A DNA stretch of 28,935 bases from Chrysochromulina tobinii. Taxonomy: Eukaryota > Haptophyta > Prymnesiales > Chrysochromulinaceae. The notes beneath the pieces are model-generated. The model ran no database searches. It was not told the origin of the DNA and saw only the letters and a program-made list of their open reading frames with translations. This document shows, one piece after another, positions 16,870 through 25,357 of this stretch (position 1 is the stretch's first letter; every line of letters starts with the position of its first letter). Made by a program: the position numbers and the translations under genes. The DNA is taken from the NCBI GenBank assembly GCA_001275005.1, contig JWZX01003262.1, positions 1 through 28,935 on the forward strand. Reading direction: 5' to 3'.

Positions 16870-18437
16870 ATGTTCTTCTCTGCACGATCAGACGAAAGCC
16901 CGGCGGTTGCGCAGCTACGTGAGCTACGTGCGCAGCTTCACGAGGAGACCGCGAAGGCCATGGCAGATAGCGAGGCAGCCACGAAGCTGCAGGCGGTCAG
17001 CCGTGGGCGTAGTGTACGCAAACTGAAGCAGCCCGACTGGCAAGACACGAACATGGCTCTCTTTGGCTCAGACATTGAAAAGATGTGCAAGGAAGCTGCC
17101 GCGGATGGAGAACCGCAGTGGGCAAATGCAGGCAAGAAGCCGGGTCTCGAGATATGGCGCATCGAGCAGTTCAAGGTGAAGCCATGGCCGCCGAGCCAAT
17201 ACGGCGAGTTCCATCGCGGCGACAGCTACATCATTCTGCACACGTACAAGGCAGAACAACAGGCTGGCGTACGTACAACAAGGACCCCAGACCAAAAAAG
17301 TTTCCTTGGGCTGGCTTGGGACGTGCACTTTTGGATCGGGAGCCAGTCGACACAGGACGAGTACGGTGCTGCTGCCTACAAGACCGGCGAGCTCGACAAC
17401 AAATTGCGCGGCGGTCCTGTGCAGCACCGCGAGGTCGAGGGCGCTGAGAGTGATCTGTTCTGTGGCTACTTCCCCAAGGGAGTTCGGTACTTGAAGGGTG
17501 GCGTTGCATCTGGCTTCAACCATGTTGAGACCAAGGGAGAGTCGCGCGAGCCTGTGCTACTGCAAATCAAGGGCTCGCCGCCTTCCTTTGTGGTTCGGCA
17601 GATTCGGCTTAAGCGCACCAGCATGAACTCGGGCGACGTGTTCATCATGGATTGTGACGATGCCATTTTCCAATGGAATGGCTCCTCAGCCTCAGCGCAC
17701 GAGAAGGCGAAAGCCCGTGACCTGGCCCTCTTGCTGCAGCAGGATGGGGTGCGTGCTGCACGCCCGTTCCTCTCGAGTTCAAAGCGCCGTTCCAAGCGCC
17801 CCTGACCTTTGCATGCCCGATGCACCATCCTCCAACCTCCGATGCAACGCCCTCGAATCGCTGCTGACCTTTGTTGCTTGCCGGCGTGGGGCAGGCTGCG
17901 GTCAAGTATCGGGAGATCAAGGTGCTCGACGAGGGCAGTGGTCCGGAGGGCGATGGTACCGGCAAGGAGTACAAGTACAACTCGGCTCATCCTTTCTGGA
18001 AGCACCTGCCGGGTGAGAGGCGCGCTTTAGGCATCACGTATGCGAGCATCACGATCCAGGGGGCTTCCCAGGGCGGTGATGACACCGCCATCAAGGCCTT
18101 CACACCCTCGCTCTTCTACGTCTCCGCCGGCCTGACCGGCCCCGCCTTCACAGTTGCCTTCAAGGGCAATCTGCCGCCCATCTCGAGGCTTAAGCACGAC
18201 CGTGTCTGCCTCTTCGATACCGGCTTTCAGCTGTTCATCTGGGCTGGAAAAGATGCACCGCTGCAAGACCGCAGCTCGTCCTTCATGTCCGCGCAGGCGT
18301 ACCTCAAGCGGTGGAAGCGCCCCTCGGTGCTACCGATCACACGCTTCAATGATGGGAAGGAGTCGTCGGCCTTTTTGGAGAACTTTGGCCCGCCGGAGTC
18401 GCCTAGCTGCTACGGCTGCTGCTGCTGCGTCTCCTGA
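16870..18437 (+). CDS. Three-domain gelsolin/severin-like protein with C-terminal CaaX and Cys cluster
   Basis: Exon 1 is 16870-17748 and exon 2 is 17895-18437, giving 473 residues. Residues ~35-52 (EAATKLQAVSRGRSVRKLK) resemble an IQ calmodulin-binding motif. Gelsolin repeats follow: G1 ~88-212 (LEIWRIEQFKVKPW, RGDSYIILHTY, VHFWIGSQSTQDEYGAAAYK), G2 ~225-345 (SGDVFIMDCDDAIFQWNGSSAS) and G3 ~360-458 (HDRVCLFDTGFQLFIWAGKDA). Three repeats is the severin/fragmin/CapG arrangement; such proteins sever, cap or nucleate actin filaments under calcium control, which is inferred here. There is no villin headpiece. The protein ends CYGCCCCVS: the last four residues CCVS form a CaaX box with Ser, the residue favoured by farnesyltransferase, and the preceding cysteines could be palmitoylated. 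This predicts a membrane-anchored actin regulator. The start at 16870 is the first in-frame ATG. Confidence 0.9.
17749..17894 (+). other. 146-bp intron of the gelsolin gene
   Basis: The donor is GATGGG|GTGCGTGC and the acceptor GTGGGGCAG|GCTGCGG, phase 0. Splicing joins LLLQQDG to AAVKYREIKV, which restores the continuous G2 repeat and removes the stop at 17803-17805. The word CTGACCTTTG occurs twice in the intron and could supply the branch point. Confidence 0.85.
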
Positions 18438-19552
18438 GGCGCACATTCGCTTGCTCGTGTTGCAGCCGGAGGACAGGGGTGTGAAGACAGGCTAAGAAGA
18501 GGTGGTTGGCTGAGCGGCGATCAGAGCCGTTCACTGAGACGTGTGGTATGAGATTGGTCGGAGAGCCTGGAGCTGTTGCTTGAGCTGCGAGCTGGCACCC
18601 CGATCGAGTCGTGTGGGGAGAGCGTGGGTGCGATCAGCGTCGCGACGCTTGTGGATGTGCCCTCTCGGGTGCCTCTCGGCCCCCTCCGAATCTCTGCAGT
18701 CACCTACGCGACCCCTTTCCTGTGTTCGGCGTTTGTGTCCCGGGTTTGTGTGTGCCATCGCTCTGAACCGAACGCATGGACGATGGCGTGTCCGTGTGGT
18801 CCTTCCTGTGCATGTTTTTCAGCATTCAGGTGTCAGCGGTCCGGTTGCGCGTCAGTCAGTCCGGTCTGCGAGCGGCAGAGTGGGGTGTTCCCTCAGCGGC
18901 GCGGCGGTTCGATACGATAGATTCTATCATCTAAGACGCCCCTCCTGTCAACACCTAAATCGCGGTAATCTTCTATCTTGCGTGGTGCCGGCTTCCCGGC
19001 TACCTGTAACCTTAACGGCTACCGTTAAAGGAAGTTAAAGGCTACCCCCGTGCTATACGCGTATTGTGTAATTGCCAAATAGCCCCCCAATCCGATCTAA
19101 CGCTTTCAACAGGCTTGGCTGGTACCCCCGTCATCGCAGCGATGCTCTCAGGGCTCGTTCCACACGACCTGGTGCTCCGCTGCCACCCGCTCGCTCATGT
19201 CTTAAGTTGTTTACTTATAATTGCCTTGCCGCGAGTCGACACTCAGGCCGGCCGAGACCCGAGAGTCAACTCAACCGATTGCCGAACCACAATCCTGCCC
19301 AGCAGTCTCGGCAGCGGCAGGGCGGAGCGGCGGGGAACACCCTGTGCGCTGGGAGAGACCGACCCGGAGAGCGAGTAGAACTCAGTACTTGTGGGGTCCG
19401 GGGAAACGGGGACAGCGCTCAGCGAAGCCGTACACTCCGAGACCAAGAAGTCTTCGCCTGGAGTGATGAGAGCGGGGCGGCACAGCCTGTACACCACACG
19501 ATCCTGAGTAAGCGGACGTTTCACACTGCCTGTTCACACGGAGGATCCGAAG
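18438..19552. other. Intergenic region of 1.1 kb with small inverted repeats
   Basis: No frame here has recognisable protein features; the longer open frames are Arg/Ser/Cys-rich and lack conservation I know. Short symmetric elements cluster near 18905-19045: GATAG-ATT-CTATC at about 18919 and TAACGG-CTA-CCGTTA at about 19012, followed by GTTAAAGGCTACC. They may be part of a small mobile element remnant. The last part should contain the promoter of the aminotransferase gene. Confidence 0.5.
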
Positions 19553-20605
19553 ATGCGGATACGGTGCCTCGCAACGACTGCCGTCGGCAGCCGCGTGCCG
19601 CTGCTCAAATCATCCGAGGAAGTGGTGGCACGCTGGACGGCCGCGCTCCCAGCTTCCACTCGTTCCTTGGTTCTGGCGGGCTACACGTCTGCGACCGGAG
19701 GCATCGTGACTGACCCGTCGTTGCTCACGATTCCACTCGACGACCACGGGTTTCACAGAGGGCACTGCGTCTTCGACACGGCCAACGTGGCAAACGGCCG
19801 AGTGTTTGGGCTCACGATGCACCTCAACCGGCTGCTGTCTTCGGCCCGGCTGGCCAAGATCATCGGCGAGGAGCCTCCAGCCGCTGCAGATCCGGCAGTG
19901 CTGCGCTCGATCATCCTGCAGACGATTGCGGCGACGGGCCGCCGCGACAGCGTCTTCGTACGATACTGGCTCTCGGCGGGCCGCGGGGACTTCAGTATCT
20001 CGCCCAAGAGGTGTGTCGGGCCGACGTTCTACTGCGTGGTGCACGAAGACACGCATTCGGCCGCGGGCGAGCGCGGCATGAGCGCCGTGATGGTCACGGT
20101 GCCGCTCAAGCCGCCGCTGCTCGCCACGATGAAGTCCAACAATTACATGCTGAACGCTCTGGTCGCTTTGGAGGCGGAGGCGGCGGGGGCGAGCATGGGC
20201 ATTCAGCTGCACGAGGACGGTCGCCTCGCCGAGTCCTCGGTCGCGACCGTGGGGGTCGTCGACCGTTACGGTTGGCTGCGCACGCCGCCGCCGGATGCGA
20301 TCCTCAATTCGACCACATGGGCGCGTGCGACCGCTCTCGCACCCAACCTCGTCGGTTCCGGCGTCATTCAAGGGTGCAAGGTGGGTCCGATCTCGCGCGC
20401 GGAGATCGAGGAGGCGCGCGAGCTCCTCTCGTTTGGTGGGGGCTGGGTCGAGCCCATTGTGAAGCTCGACGGGCGGCTTGTCGGCTCGGGCCGCCCGGGG
20501 CCCGTGTGGCTCGCGCTTGATCGCCTGCTAAGGGAAGACTTCGGAAACCCGGAGCTTACGGACGAGGTGCCATACGAAAATGGCGTATACGATCACTCGA
20601 CTTAA
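19553..20605 (+). CDS. Class IV aminotransferase, similar to plant D-amino acid transaminase DAT1/ADC lyase
   Basis: The 350-residue protein has the fold-type IV PLP enzyme layout: LDDHGFHRGHCVFDTANVAN (~62-81), the substrate-side HLNRLLSSA (~90-98), and the PLP-binding lysine K194 in ATMKSNNYMLNAL, followed by EAEAAGASMGIQL and LAESSVATVGVV. The C-terminal EPIVKLDGRLVGSGRPGPV...LLREDF resembles the same region of Arabidopsis At5g57850, described as a plastid D-amino acid transaminase and aminodeoxychorismate lyase. The reaction is therefore either D-amino acid transamination or release of p-aminobenzoate in folate synthesis; sequence alone does not decide. The N-terminal ~40 residues may be a targeting peptide, but this is weak. 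The last ~9 residues (NGVYDHST) overlap a repeat-flanked insertion, so the stop may not be the ancestral one. The start is the ATG at 19553. Confidence 0.85.
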   Translation: MRIRCLATTAVGSRVPLLKSSEEVVARWTAALPASTRSLVLAGYTSATGGIVTDPSLLTIPLDDHGFHRGHCVFDTANVANGRVFGLTMHLNRLLSSARLAKIIGEEPPAAADPAVLRSIILQTIAATGRRDSVFVRYWLSAGRGDFSISPKRCVGPTFYCVVHEDTHSAAGERGMSAVMVTVPLKPPLLATMKSNNYMLNALVALEAEAAGASMGIQLHEDGRLAESSVATVGVVDRYGWLRTPPPDAILNSTTWARATALAPNLVGSGVIQGCKVGPISRAEIEEARELLSFGGGWVEPIVKLDGRLVGSGRPGPVWLALDRLLREDFGNPELTDEVPYENGVYDHST

Positions 20606-20714
20606 GTTACCTCGCGCGAAGTTAAGCGCGAAGTAAGTAAGTAAAACACGCCTATCGGCAGCGTAGCACGTGGCGAGAGGGATCCCCCCAGGCATACAAA
20701 AGATCACTCGACTT
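20591..20714 (+). repeat. 13-bp direct repeats flanking a 98-bp segment at the aminotransferase stop codon
   Basis: GATCACTCGACTT occurs at 20591-20603 and again at 20702-20714. The left copy codes the last residues and the first base of the TAA stop of the aminotransferase gene. The segment between holds a TCGCGC...GCGCGA hairpin (20612-20631) and short AAGTAAG tandems. The arrangement resembles a target-site duplication around a small insertion. Confidence 0.55.
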
Positions 20715-20917
20715 CGGCGCTGTCGCGCCACGACGTCGTAAGACGCTGCGTAACGCGAAAAATTAAAACTCTCAACTCAGTACACACAGTAGACAGCATC
20801 AAGAGATGAGTGCACATCTGTGACTCACCTTGTCATAAACATGACTCGAGAACGAACTGGGTGCCGTTTGTTTCGTCAGTCTGAGGAAAACACGCCTATC
20901 GGCAGCATACACGTGGC
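20643..20917 (+). repeat. Direct repeat of about 32 bp, two copies 244 bp apart
   Basis: AAAACACGCCTATCGGCAGC is identical at 20643-20662 and 20887-20906. Both are followed by a slightly different CACGTGGC. The left copy lies inside the 98-bp segment and the right copy just before the MITE-like element, so this whole gap appears assembled from repeated pieces. Confidence 0.75.
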
Positions 20918-20982
20918 ACTGTCTGAGGTTCATCAGGTTCCTTAGGCGTTAGGGACGCTGGGACGGGAGCTCCTTGCGGGAG

Positions 20983-21473
20983 CTTGGGGTGTATCAGAGT
21001 TTCGCGAAATTTAGAGAAAAATTTGCCAGAAGCGCCGCAGCGCCGAAATTTTTCGAAATTTGCCACTCACCGCTCCACTTGCCTCCCAGGCACACCAATG
21101 AGGCACACGCAATACAGATGTGATGTACCGGATAAGTGCATGGAATAAGGTGCATATGGCCCCCGGTCACTAGGTGGACTCAGACAGTGCCTCAGATCTC
21201 AGACTGTCTCGCCATCTTCGGCCCCAGCCCCCCACAGCCCCGCCGCGCTGCGCGCCGCGCTGCGCGCCGCGCGCCGCGCTGAGTCGTGAGTGCGTGTGTG
21301 GGGTACTTCTGCAGATTGCTCACCGCGGTACGAATTCCGAAGTGGCGGTGAAATCCACGAAATTTGCCACGAGCGGGAGCGAAGAGAAAAAACCGAAATT
21401 TGTCACACACGAGTCGAAATTATGGCCTCGAAATTTCCTATGGCAGCCATTCGAAACTCTGATACACCCCAAG
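20983..21473. mobile_element. MITE-like element with 22-bp perfect terminal inverted repeats
   Basis: The 22 bases at 20983-21004 (beginning CTTGGGGTGTATCAGAG) are perfectly complementary to 21452-21473. Both ends are bordered by GGGAGC-type sequence. The ~491-bp interior contains many GAAATTT/AAATTTG words, unlike the surrounding genes, plus a short GCGCGCCGCGCTGC tandem near 21240-21280. No transposase frame is present. Size, inverted ends and lack of coding sequence fit a non-autonomous DNA transposon. It ends ~216 bp before the ATG of the homeodomain gene, and the open frame upstream of that ATG is only read-through of this element. Confidence 0.65.
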
Positions 21474-21689
21474 CGGGAGCTACGACGACCCTACGAGCTC
21501 CTGGCTAGTGGCTTGGATTCGCGTTTGTGTTCTCTCGCGCACGGGTTTGAGGACCGTGTATGGGATTCGCTTTTTTATGCAAAATCAGCGAATTGGACGG
21601 GTCGGCAATCAAGTAATTACCCGGCTCGTTTAGGGGCCCGTGTTTCCCAGAGCAAGGGGAAGGGGGTGCAAAGCCACGGAGGGGATACG

Positions 21690-22829
21690 ATGGCGAACAA
21701 CCTGCTCAGCGCCTTCGCGCCGGGATATGGGGTGGGAAGCCAGCAGGGATTTGGGGCACATCCGGGCGCGCTCAACCCGGGCGTGAGCGCCTTGCTCGCC
21801 TCCACGCCGGCAGATTACGCCATGACGACCAAACCCCTCGACCGCCTTCAGCACGCATTGCTCATTGAGAAACTGCGGAGTGAGGCCGGTGCCTCGACTT
21901 CGGTGCAGCTCAGCTGGGCGCCATGCGGTGACCATTTCTCACTCTGGCTCGTCTTCTACGACCGGCGCGGCTCGCTCGGCGCCATCTCCTCGAGCCTAGG
22001 CTGCCTCGGCATCGACATTGTAAAGGCCTCGGCTTTCTCAACTATCGATGGCGTTGCCGTGGATTCGTTCACCGTCAACAGGATGGACGAAGAGCTCGCG
22101 GCGACGCTCCGCATGCACCTTGCGGCATCCATCGGCGCGTTCACCAGGCCCGAGTCTGCAGCAGTGGACGCCGCGACCGCCACCGCCTTTGCAGCCGCAT
22201 CCGCAGTCCCGAGGCCAATCGGGGCCATGTTGGGCTCAAGCCGACCACTGCTGATGCCGCTGCCGTTCGCCACGGACCCCGACTCGGACGGGACACTGCC
22301 AGGCGACTGGGAGCCCCACGCGGCTTTACCCCCAACCGCCCCGCCGGCCACGCACGCGCTCGAGGCGCTTGTAGGCGGCCTCGAATTTGACGTGACCGAT
22401 GTGATCTCGATGCTCGAGGATCAGGCCATCGAGTCGGATTGCTCGCACACGACGTCGGAGGACGACCAGGGTGGGGGGGAAGAGGAGGCTGCCGACGAGC
22501 GGAGTGTGCACGGCAAGAGCTGCCCGAGCAACTCCCATAAGCAACGTGCTCCACTCTCCTCGCCGCGCTGGAATGTGACGCCCGACCAGCGCAAAACACT
22601 CGAGGCTTTCTTCGAGCAGGTGCCGCTGCCGTCGCGCGCGGCGCGCCAGCTGCTCGCGACCAAGATGGGCGTCTCGCCCCAGCAGATCAAGGTCTGGTTT
22701 CGCAACCGCCGGCAGCGCAAGCGGGTCTCAGGCCAGGGGGGATCCGGGGGGCACTCGCTGGGCACGCTGCAGCAGTCAGGGAACAGCTACGGCGACTGGG
22801 GGCACATGGACGTGTCGAAGGCTGAGTAG
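21690..22829 (+). CDS. Homeodomain transcription factor with an N-terminal ACT-like domain
   Basis: The 379-residue protein starts at the ATG at 21690; the longer open frame upstream is mobile-element sequence. Residues ~78-145 look like an ACT domain, a small-ligand or dimerisation module: FSLWLVFYDRRGSLGAISSS, then LGIDIVKASAFST-DGVAVDSFTV, matching the family's D-RPG-L...I-A-I-T...G-A-D-F-V pattern. An acidic stretch follows at ~249-270. Residues ~290-346 are a homeodomain of canonical length: L16 and F20 in LEAFFEQ, and recognition helix QQIKVWFRNRRQRKR with W48, F49, N51 and R53. Position 50, which sets base preference, is Arg instead of the common Gln or Lys. There is no three-residue TALE loop insertion. 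The protein should act in the nucleus as a DNA-binding regulator. The tail is Gly/Ser-rich. ACT domains occur in plant bHLH factors and in amino-acid-responsive enzymes; with a homeodomain I do not know a described family. Confidence 0.88.
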   Translation: MANNLLSAFAPGYGVGSQQGFGAHPGALNPGVSALLASTPADYAMTTKPLDRLQHALLIEKLRSEAGASTSVQLSWAPCGDHFSLWLVFYDRRGSLGAISSSLGCLGIDIVKASAFSTIDGVAVDSFTVNRMDEELAATLRMHLAASIGAFTRPESAAVDAATATAFAAASAVPRPIGAMLGSSRPLLMPLPFATDPDSDGTLPGDWEPHAALPPTAPPATHALEALVGGLEFDVTDVISMLEDQAIESDCSHTTSEDDQGGGEEEAADERSVHGKSCPSNSHKQRAPLSSPRWNVTPDQRKTLEAFFEQVPLPSRAARQLLATKMGVSPQQIKVWFRNRRQRKRVSGQGGSGGHSLGTLQQSGNSYGDWGHMDVSKAE

Positions 22830-23349
22830 ACGCGGCCGGGATGGGGGCGGGGGGGCACCTGCGGAGAAAACGAGCATGCCCCCTACGTGTTCCCCAAGGA
22901 CACGCTATATCCATATCCTTCGATCGCCTCACCGGCATTGCCAGAGGTTCTACCATTGACTCGAGGCTTGGCATGTGGGGGGGAAGACGATTCTGCGAGA
23001 GGCGGTCGCGTGCAGATCGAGACGTGCGGTTGACGTGGCGCGCGAGGTGGCTACATAATCGAGAATGGCTCCGAAACTGGCGCTCCAGCTCCAGGGTTGT
23101 ATATTTTTGTGTGTGCGTCGCTCCCTCACGTACAGTACTCAGTAGCGTTTCGCTCTCTCTCCGCTCGGAGTGGGGGCGGGTGGGGTTGTATGGCGCTGGG
23201 GGGGGGGTCACCTGGAGCTGGAGATGCCGACGGTGCTTGCATGCCATGACGCCTCTGACGACCGCTTAGGAAATTCCTCACCAAAAATGGGTTCAAAGTT
23301 AATGTCGTCAAACGAAACAGTCCTCAATTGACCTCCGAAGCTCCAGGTC
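22830..23349. other. Intergenic region with a G-rich tract
   Basis: This holds the 3' end of the homeodomain gene and the promoter of the PLP-enzyme gene. No gene is credible. Positions 23172-23207 carry four G-runs (five, three, four and ten G, loops of 1, 1 and 12 bases), a possible G-quadruplex about 145 bp before the next ATG. Confidence 0.5.
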
Positions 23350-24825
23350 ATGAAGTTTATCGACTTGCTGACCGCGCTGCTCATGAAGTTCATCGACTTG
23401 CTATTCGCGCCACTCAGCGGGACGCTAAGGCGCATGCAAGACTCAGTGGGCTTGGCACCGCCGACTGCCGCCATGCTTGCCACTGAGGACCTAAACGCCT
23501 GCCCGCTGCTGAGACGGCTGCCAGTGCTGAAGGACAAGATTGCTTATCGAGCCCTCGGTGATAGGTTCCCAACGCCCGTGCACGAGACGAGCGTGTCTTC
23601 GGAAAGCGGCGCGGAGCTCCACTTCTTCGTCAAGCGCGAAGACCTCTCTTCCACGCTGTACGGAGGCAACAAGGTGCGCACGCTGCAATTCCAACTCGCC
23701 ATCATCGAGGCACGGCTCGAGGCCGGCGAGCCGGATGTGCTGCCACTGACCGTTATCGGCACGTGGGGCTCGAATCAATGCGTGGCTACCGCGGTGCACG
23801 CGGCGCATGCGATCCCGTCGCTGCTTCCGACGCTCAACGTGGCGCTCCTCGAGCCGGAGGTGGCCGACATCGACAACACGCTCAACGTGTTGTCAGTGCT
23901 CTCTGTGGGGCGAACCCTACCGCTGCTCAGCCCGCTTCACTCGCTGGCCGCGATCATGCGCGCGGCCTTCTGGGGGCGTGGCACCGTGCTCACGATGGGA
24001 GGCAACTCGCCCAGCGGCTGCCTCGGTCAGGTGTCTGCCATGCTTGAGCTCGCCGAGCAAATCGAATCCGGCGACGCCGCCGATCCAGACCGGATCTACG
24101 TTGCCATGGGCTCATCGTGTACCGTCTCGGGCCTCATCATCGGCTGCGCGCTCTCGCGCCGGCTCGGCCTGAGAGCCTTCGAGTCGCCACGCTTCCGCGT
24201 GTGCGGCGTCATCATCCATCATCATATCGCCGCGATACAGCGCCGATTGGACTTCCACAGGCGGTGGACGAGCTTTCCGTGCTCTATTGGGCAAACGATC
24301 AGGGCGACGTGCGCGGAGCTCGCCCGGCTCGGAGGGCCTGACGTGACCGCCGAGGCCCTGGAGCTCCTTGCCACACAGGTCATCATCAACGACGATGCGC
24401 AGCTCTGTGGCAAATATGGCGGCCATTCGACACTGAGCCGCTCTGCCTCACAACGATATGACGCGGGCGGCCGCACCTACTCGGTGGAGAAGCGCTCGGG
24501 GCAGCGCGTGGAGGAGACGCCGCTCTGGCTGTGCGGCCATTTCGTCGCGAAGCCGTTTGCCGCGCTGCTCGCGGACCTCGAGGGCTGCTCGCGCACGGCG
24601 AATGGAGAGCCGCCGCTTCGTTGCCTATTATGGCAGACCAAGAGCGCTGTCCAGCCACGTGGCCGTACTGATGAGTGGGCTCGCCTCCACTCGATGCCAA
24701 GGAAGCTGCGTGAGTGGGCGGCAGAGGGCCCCGCCGAGTCCAGGTTGCGCCCTGGCAAGGTCGACCCATTTGGTGGTGGCCCCGAAGACTACAGGCAAAT
24801 GATGACCGAGGTGCCTCTGGACTAA
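23350..24825 (+). CDS. Fold-type II PLP enzyme, ACC deaminase/D-cysteine desulfhydrase-like
   Basis: The 491-residue protein has the start of the ACC-deaminase/D-cysteine desulfhydrase family: FVKREDLSSTLYGGNKVRTLQFQL, with the PLP lysine at K108. It continues with GTWGSNQCVATAVHA, TMGGNSPSG and the glycine-rich MGSSCTVSGLIIGCALSRRL, which should hold the PLP phosphate. The usual family length is about 330-350, so ~140 residues are extra, chiefly near the C-terminus (from ~375) and as an N-terminal extension. Substrate cannot be read from the sequence: ACC, D-cysteine or another amino acid are all possible. The N-terminus contains a 33-bp tandem duplication (MKFIDLLTALL/MKFIDLLFAPL), so two in-frame ATGs (23350 and 23383) are possible starts. 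The hydrophobic amphipathic duplicate could be a targeting signal or membrane-associated helix. Confidence 0.82.
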   Translation: MKFIDLLTALLMKFIDLLFAPLSGTLRRMQDSVGLAPPTAAMLATEDLNACPLLRRLPVLKDKIAYRALGDRFPTPVHETSVSSESGAELHFFVKREDLSSTLYGGNKVRTLQFQLAIIEARLEAGEPDVLPLTVIGTWGSNQCVATAVHAAHAIPSLLPTLNVALLEPEVADIDNTLNVLSVLSVGRTLPLLSPLHSLAAIMRAAFWGRGTVLTMGGNSPSGCLGQVSAMLELAEQIESGDAADPDRIYVAMGSSCTVSGLIIGCALSRRLGLRAFESPRFRVCGVIIHHHIAAIQRRLDFHRRWTSFPCSIGQTIRATCAELARLGGPDVTAEALELLATQVIINDDAQLCGKYGGHSTLSRSASQRYDAGGRTYSVEKRSGQRVEETPLWLCGHFVAKPFAALLADLEGCSRTANGEPPLRCLLWQTKSAVQPRGRTDEWARLHSMPRKLREWAAEGPAESRLRPGKVDPFGGGPEDYRQMMTEVPLD

Positions 24826-25357
24826 AGTGTTTGGGAGGTAGGTCTTTTAAAGGTAGGTCTGAATATAGAGCGTTCGTGCGAAAAGCAAAAGGCTAAAGGC
24901 TACTTCCGGCTTCCGTCGTCGTCCGGTCTTATCGTCGTCGGTCCCTGTACGGTCTGATTACGGCGGTCGTCCGCGATACCAACGCAAGCTACTAGTAAAA
25001 AAGCCCCGCGCCCACGCGGCACGCGCGCGTCCACCGCGCCATGCGATGGTCCACGTCACGCCGCGCGCGCGAACCGACGCGACGATCCGACACACTGTGG
25101 ACACACCCGCACTGACATCGCACATACTGCGGGTGCTCGAGGGTCGCATCTCTCGTGTCCCGTCAGCCTCCACACGCGAGCGCAGACGGCCGAGCGACTC
25201 ACCTCAGACCGCACTCGCATTCGCTCCATCTCGTCTCTGCATTCTGGCTTCTGCGCGCGCCGCACTGGACAGATTGATCTCGAAGCCGTTCAGTTGCAGT
25301 ATGAAGAGCTACATACGTCGATGGTGCACGGCAGCGATCGCAGCGCTTCGGCGCGAC
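24826..25357. other. Intergenic region between convergent genes
   Basis: The gap should carry the two 3' ends. AGGTAGGTCT is repeated directly near 24836 and 24851, and AAAGGCTAAAGGCTAC near 24888 resembles the small repeated words around 19030. No coding region or RNA gene is recognised. Confidence 0.5.

Noticed and set aside
18541-19038. 165-codon plus-strand frame after the gelsolin gene
   Set aside because: Its composition is Arg/Ser/Cys-rich with no conserved feature, and it overlaps several equally open frames.
21174-21689. N-terminal extension of the homeodomain protein by ~170 residues
   Set aside because: It starts without a convincing ATG context and translates the MITE-like element; the ATG at 21690 gives a clean protein.
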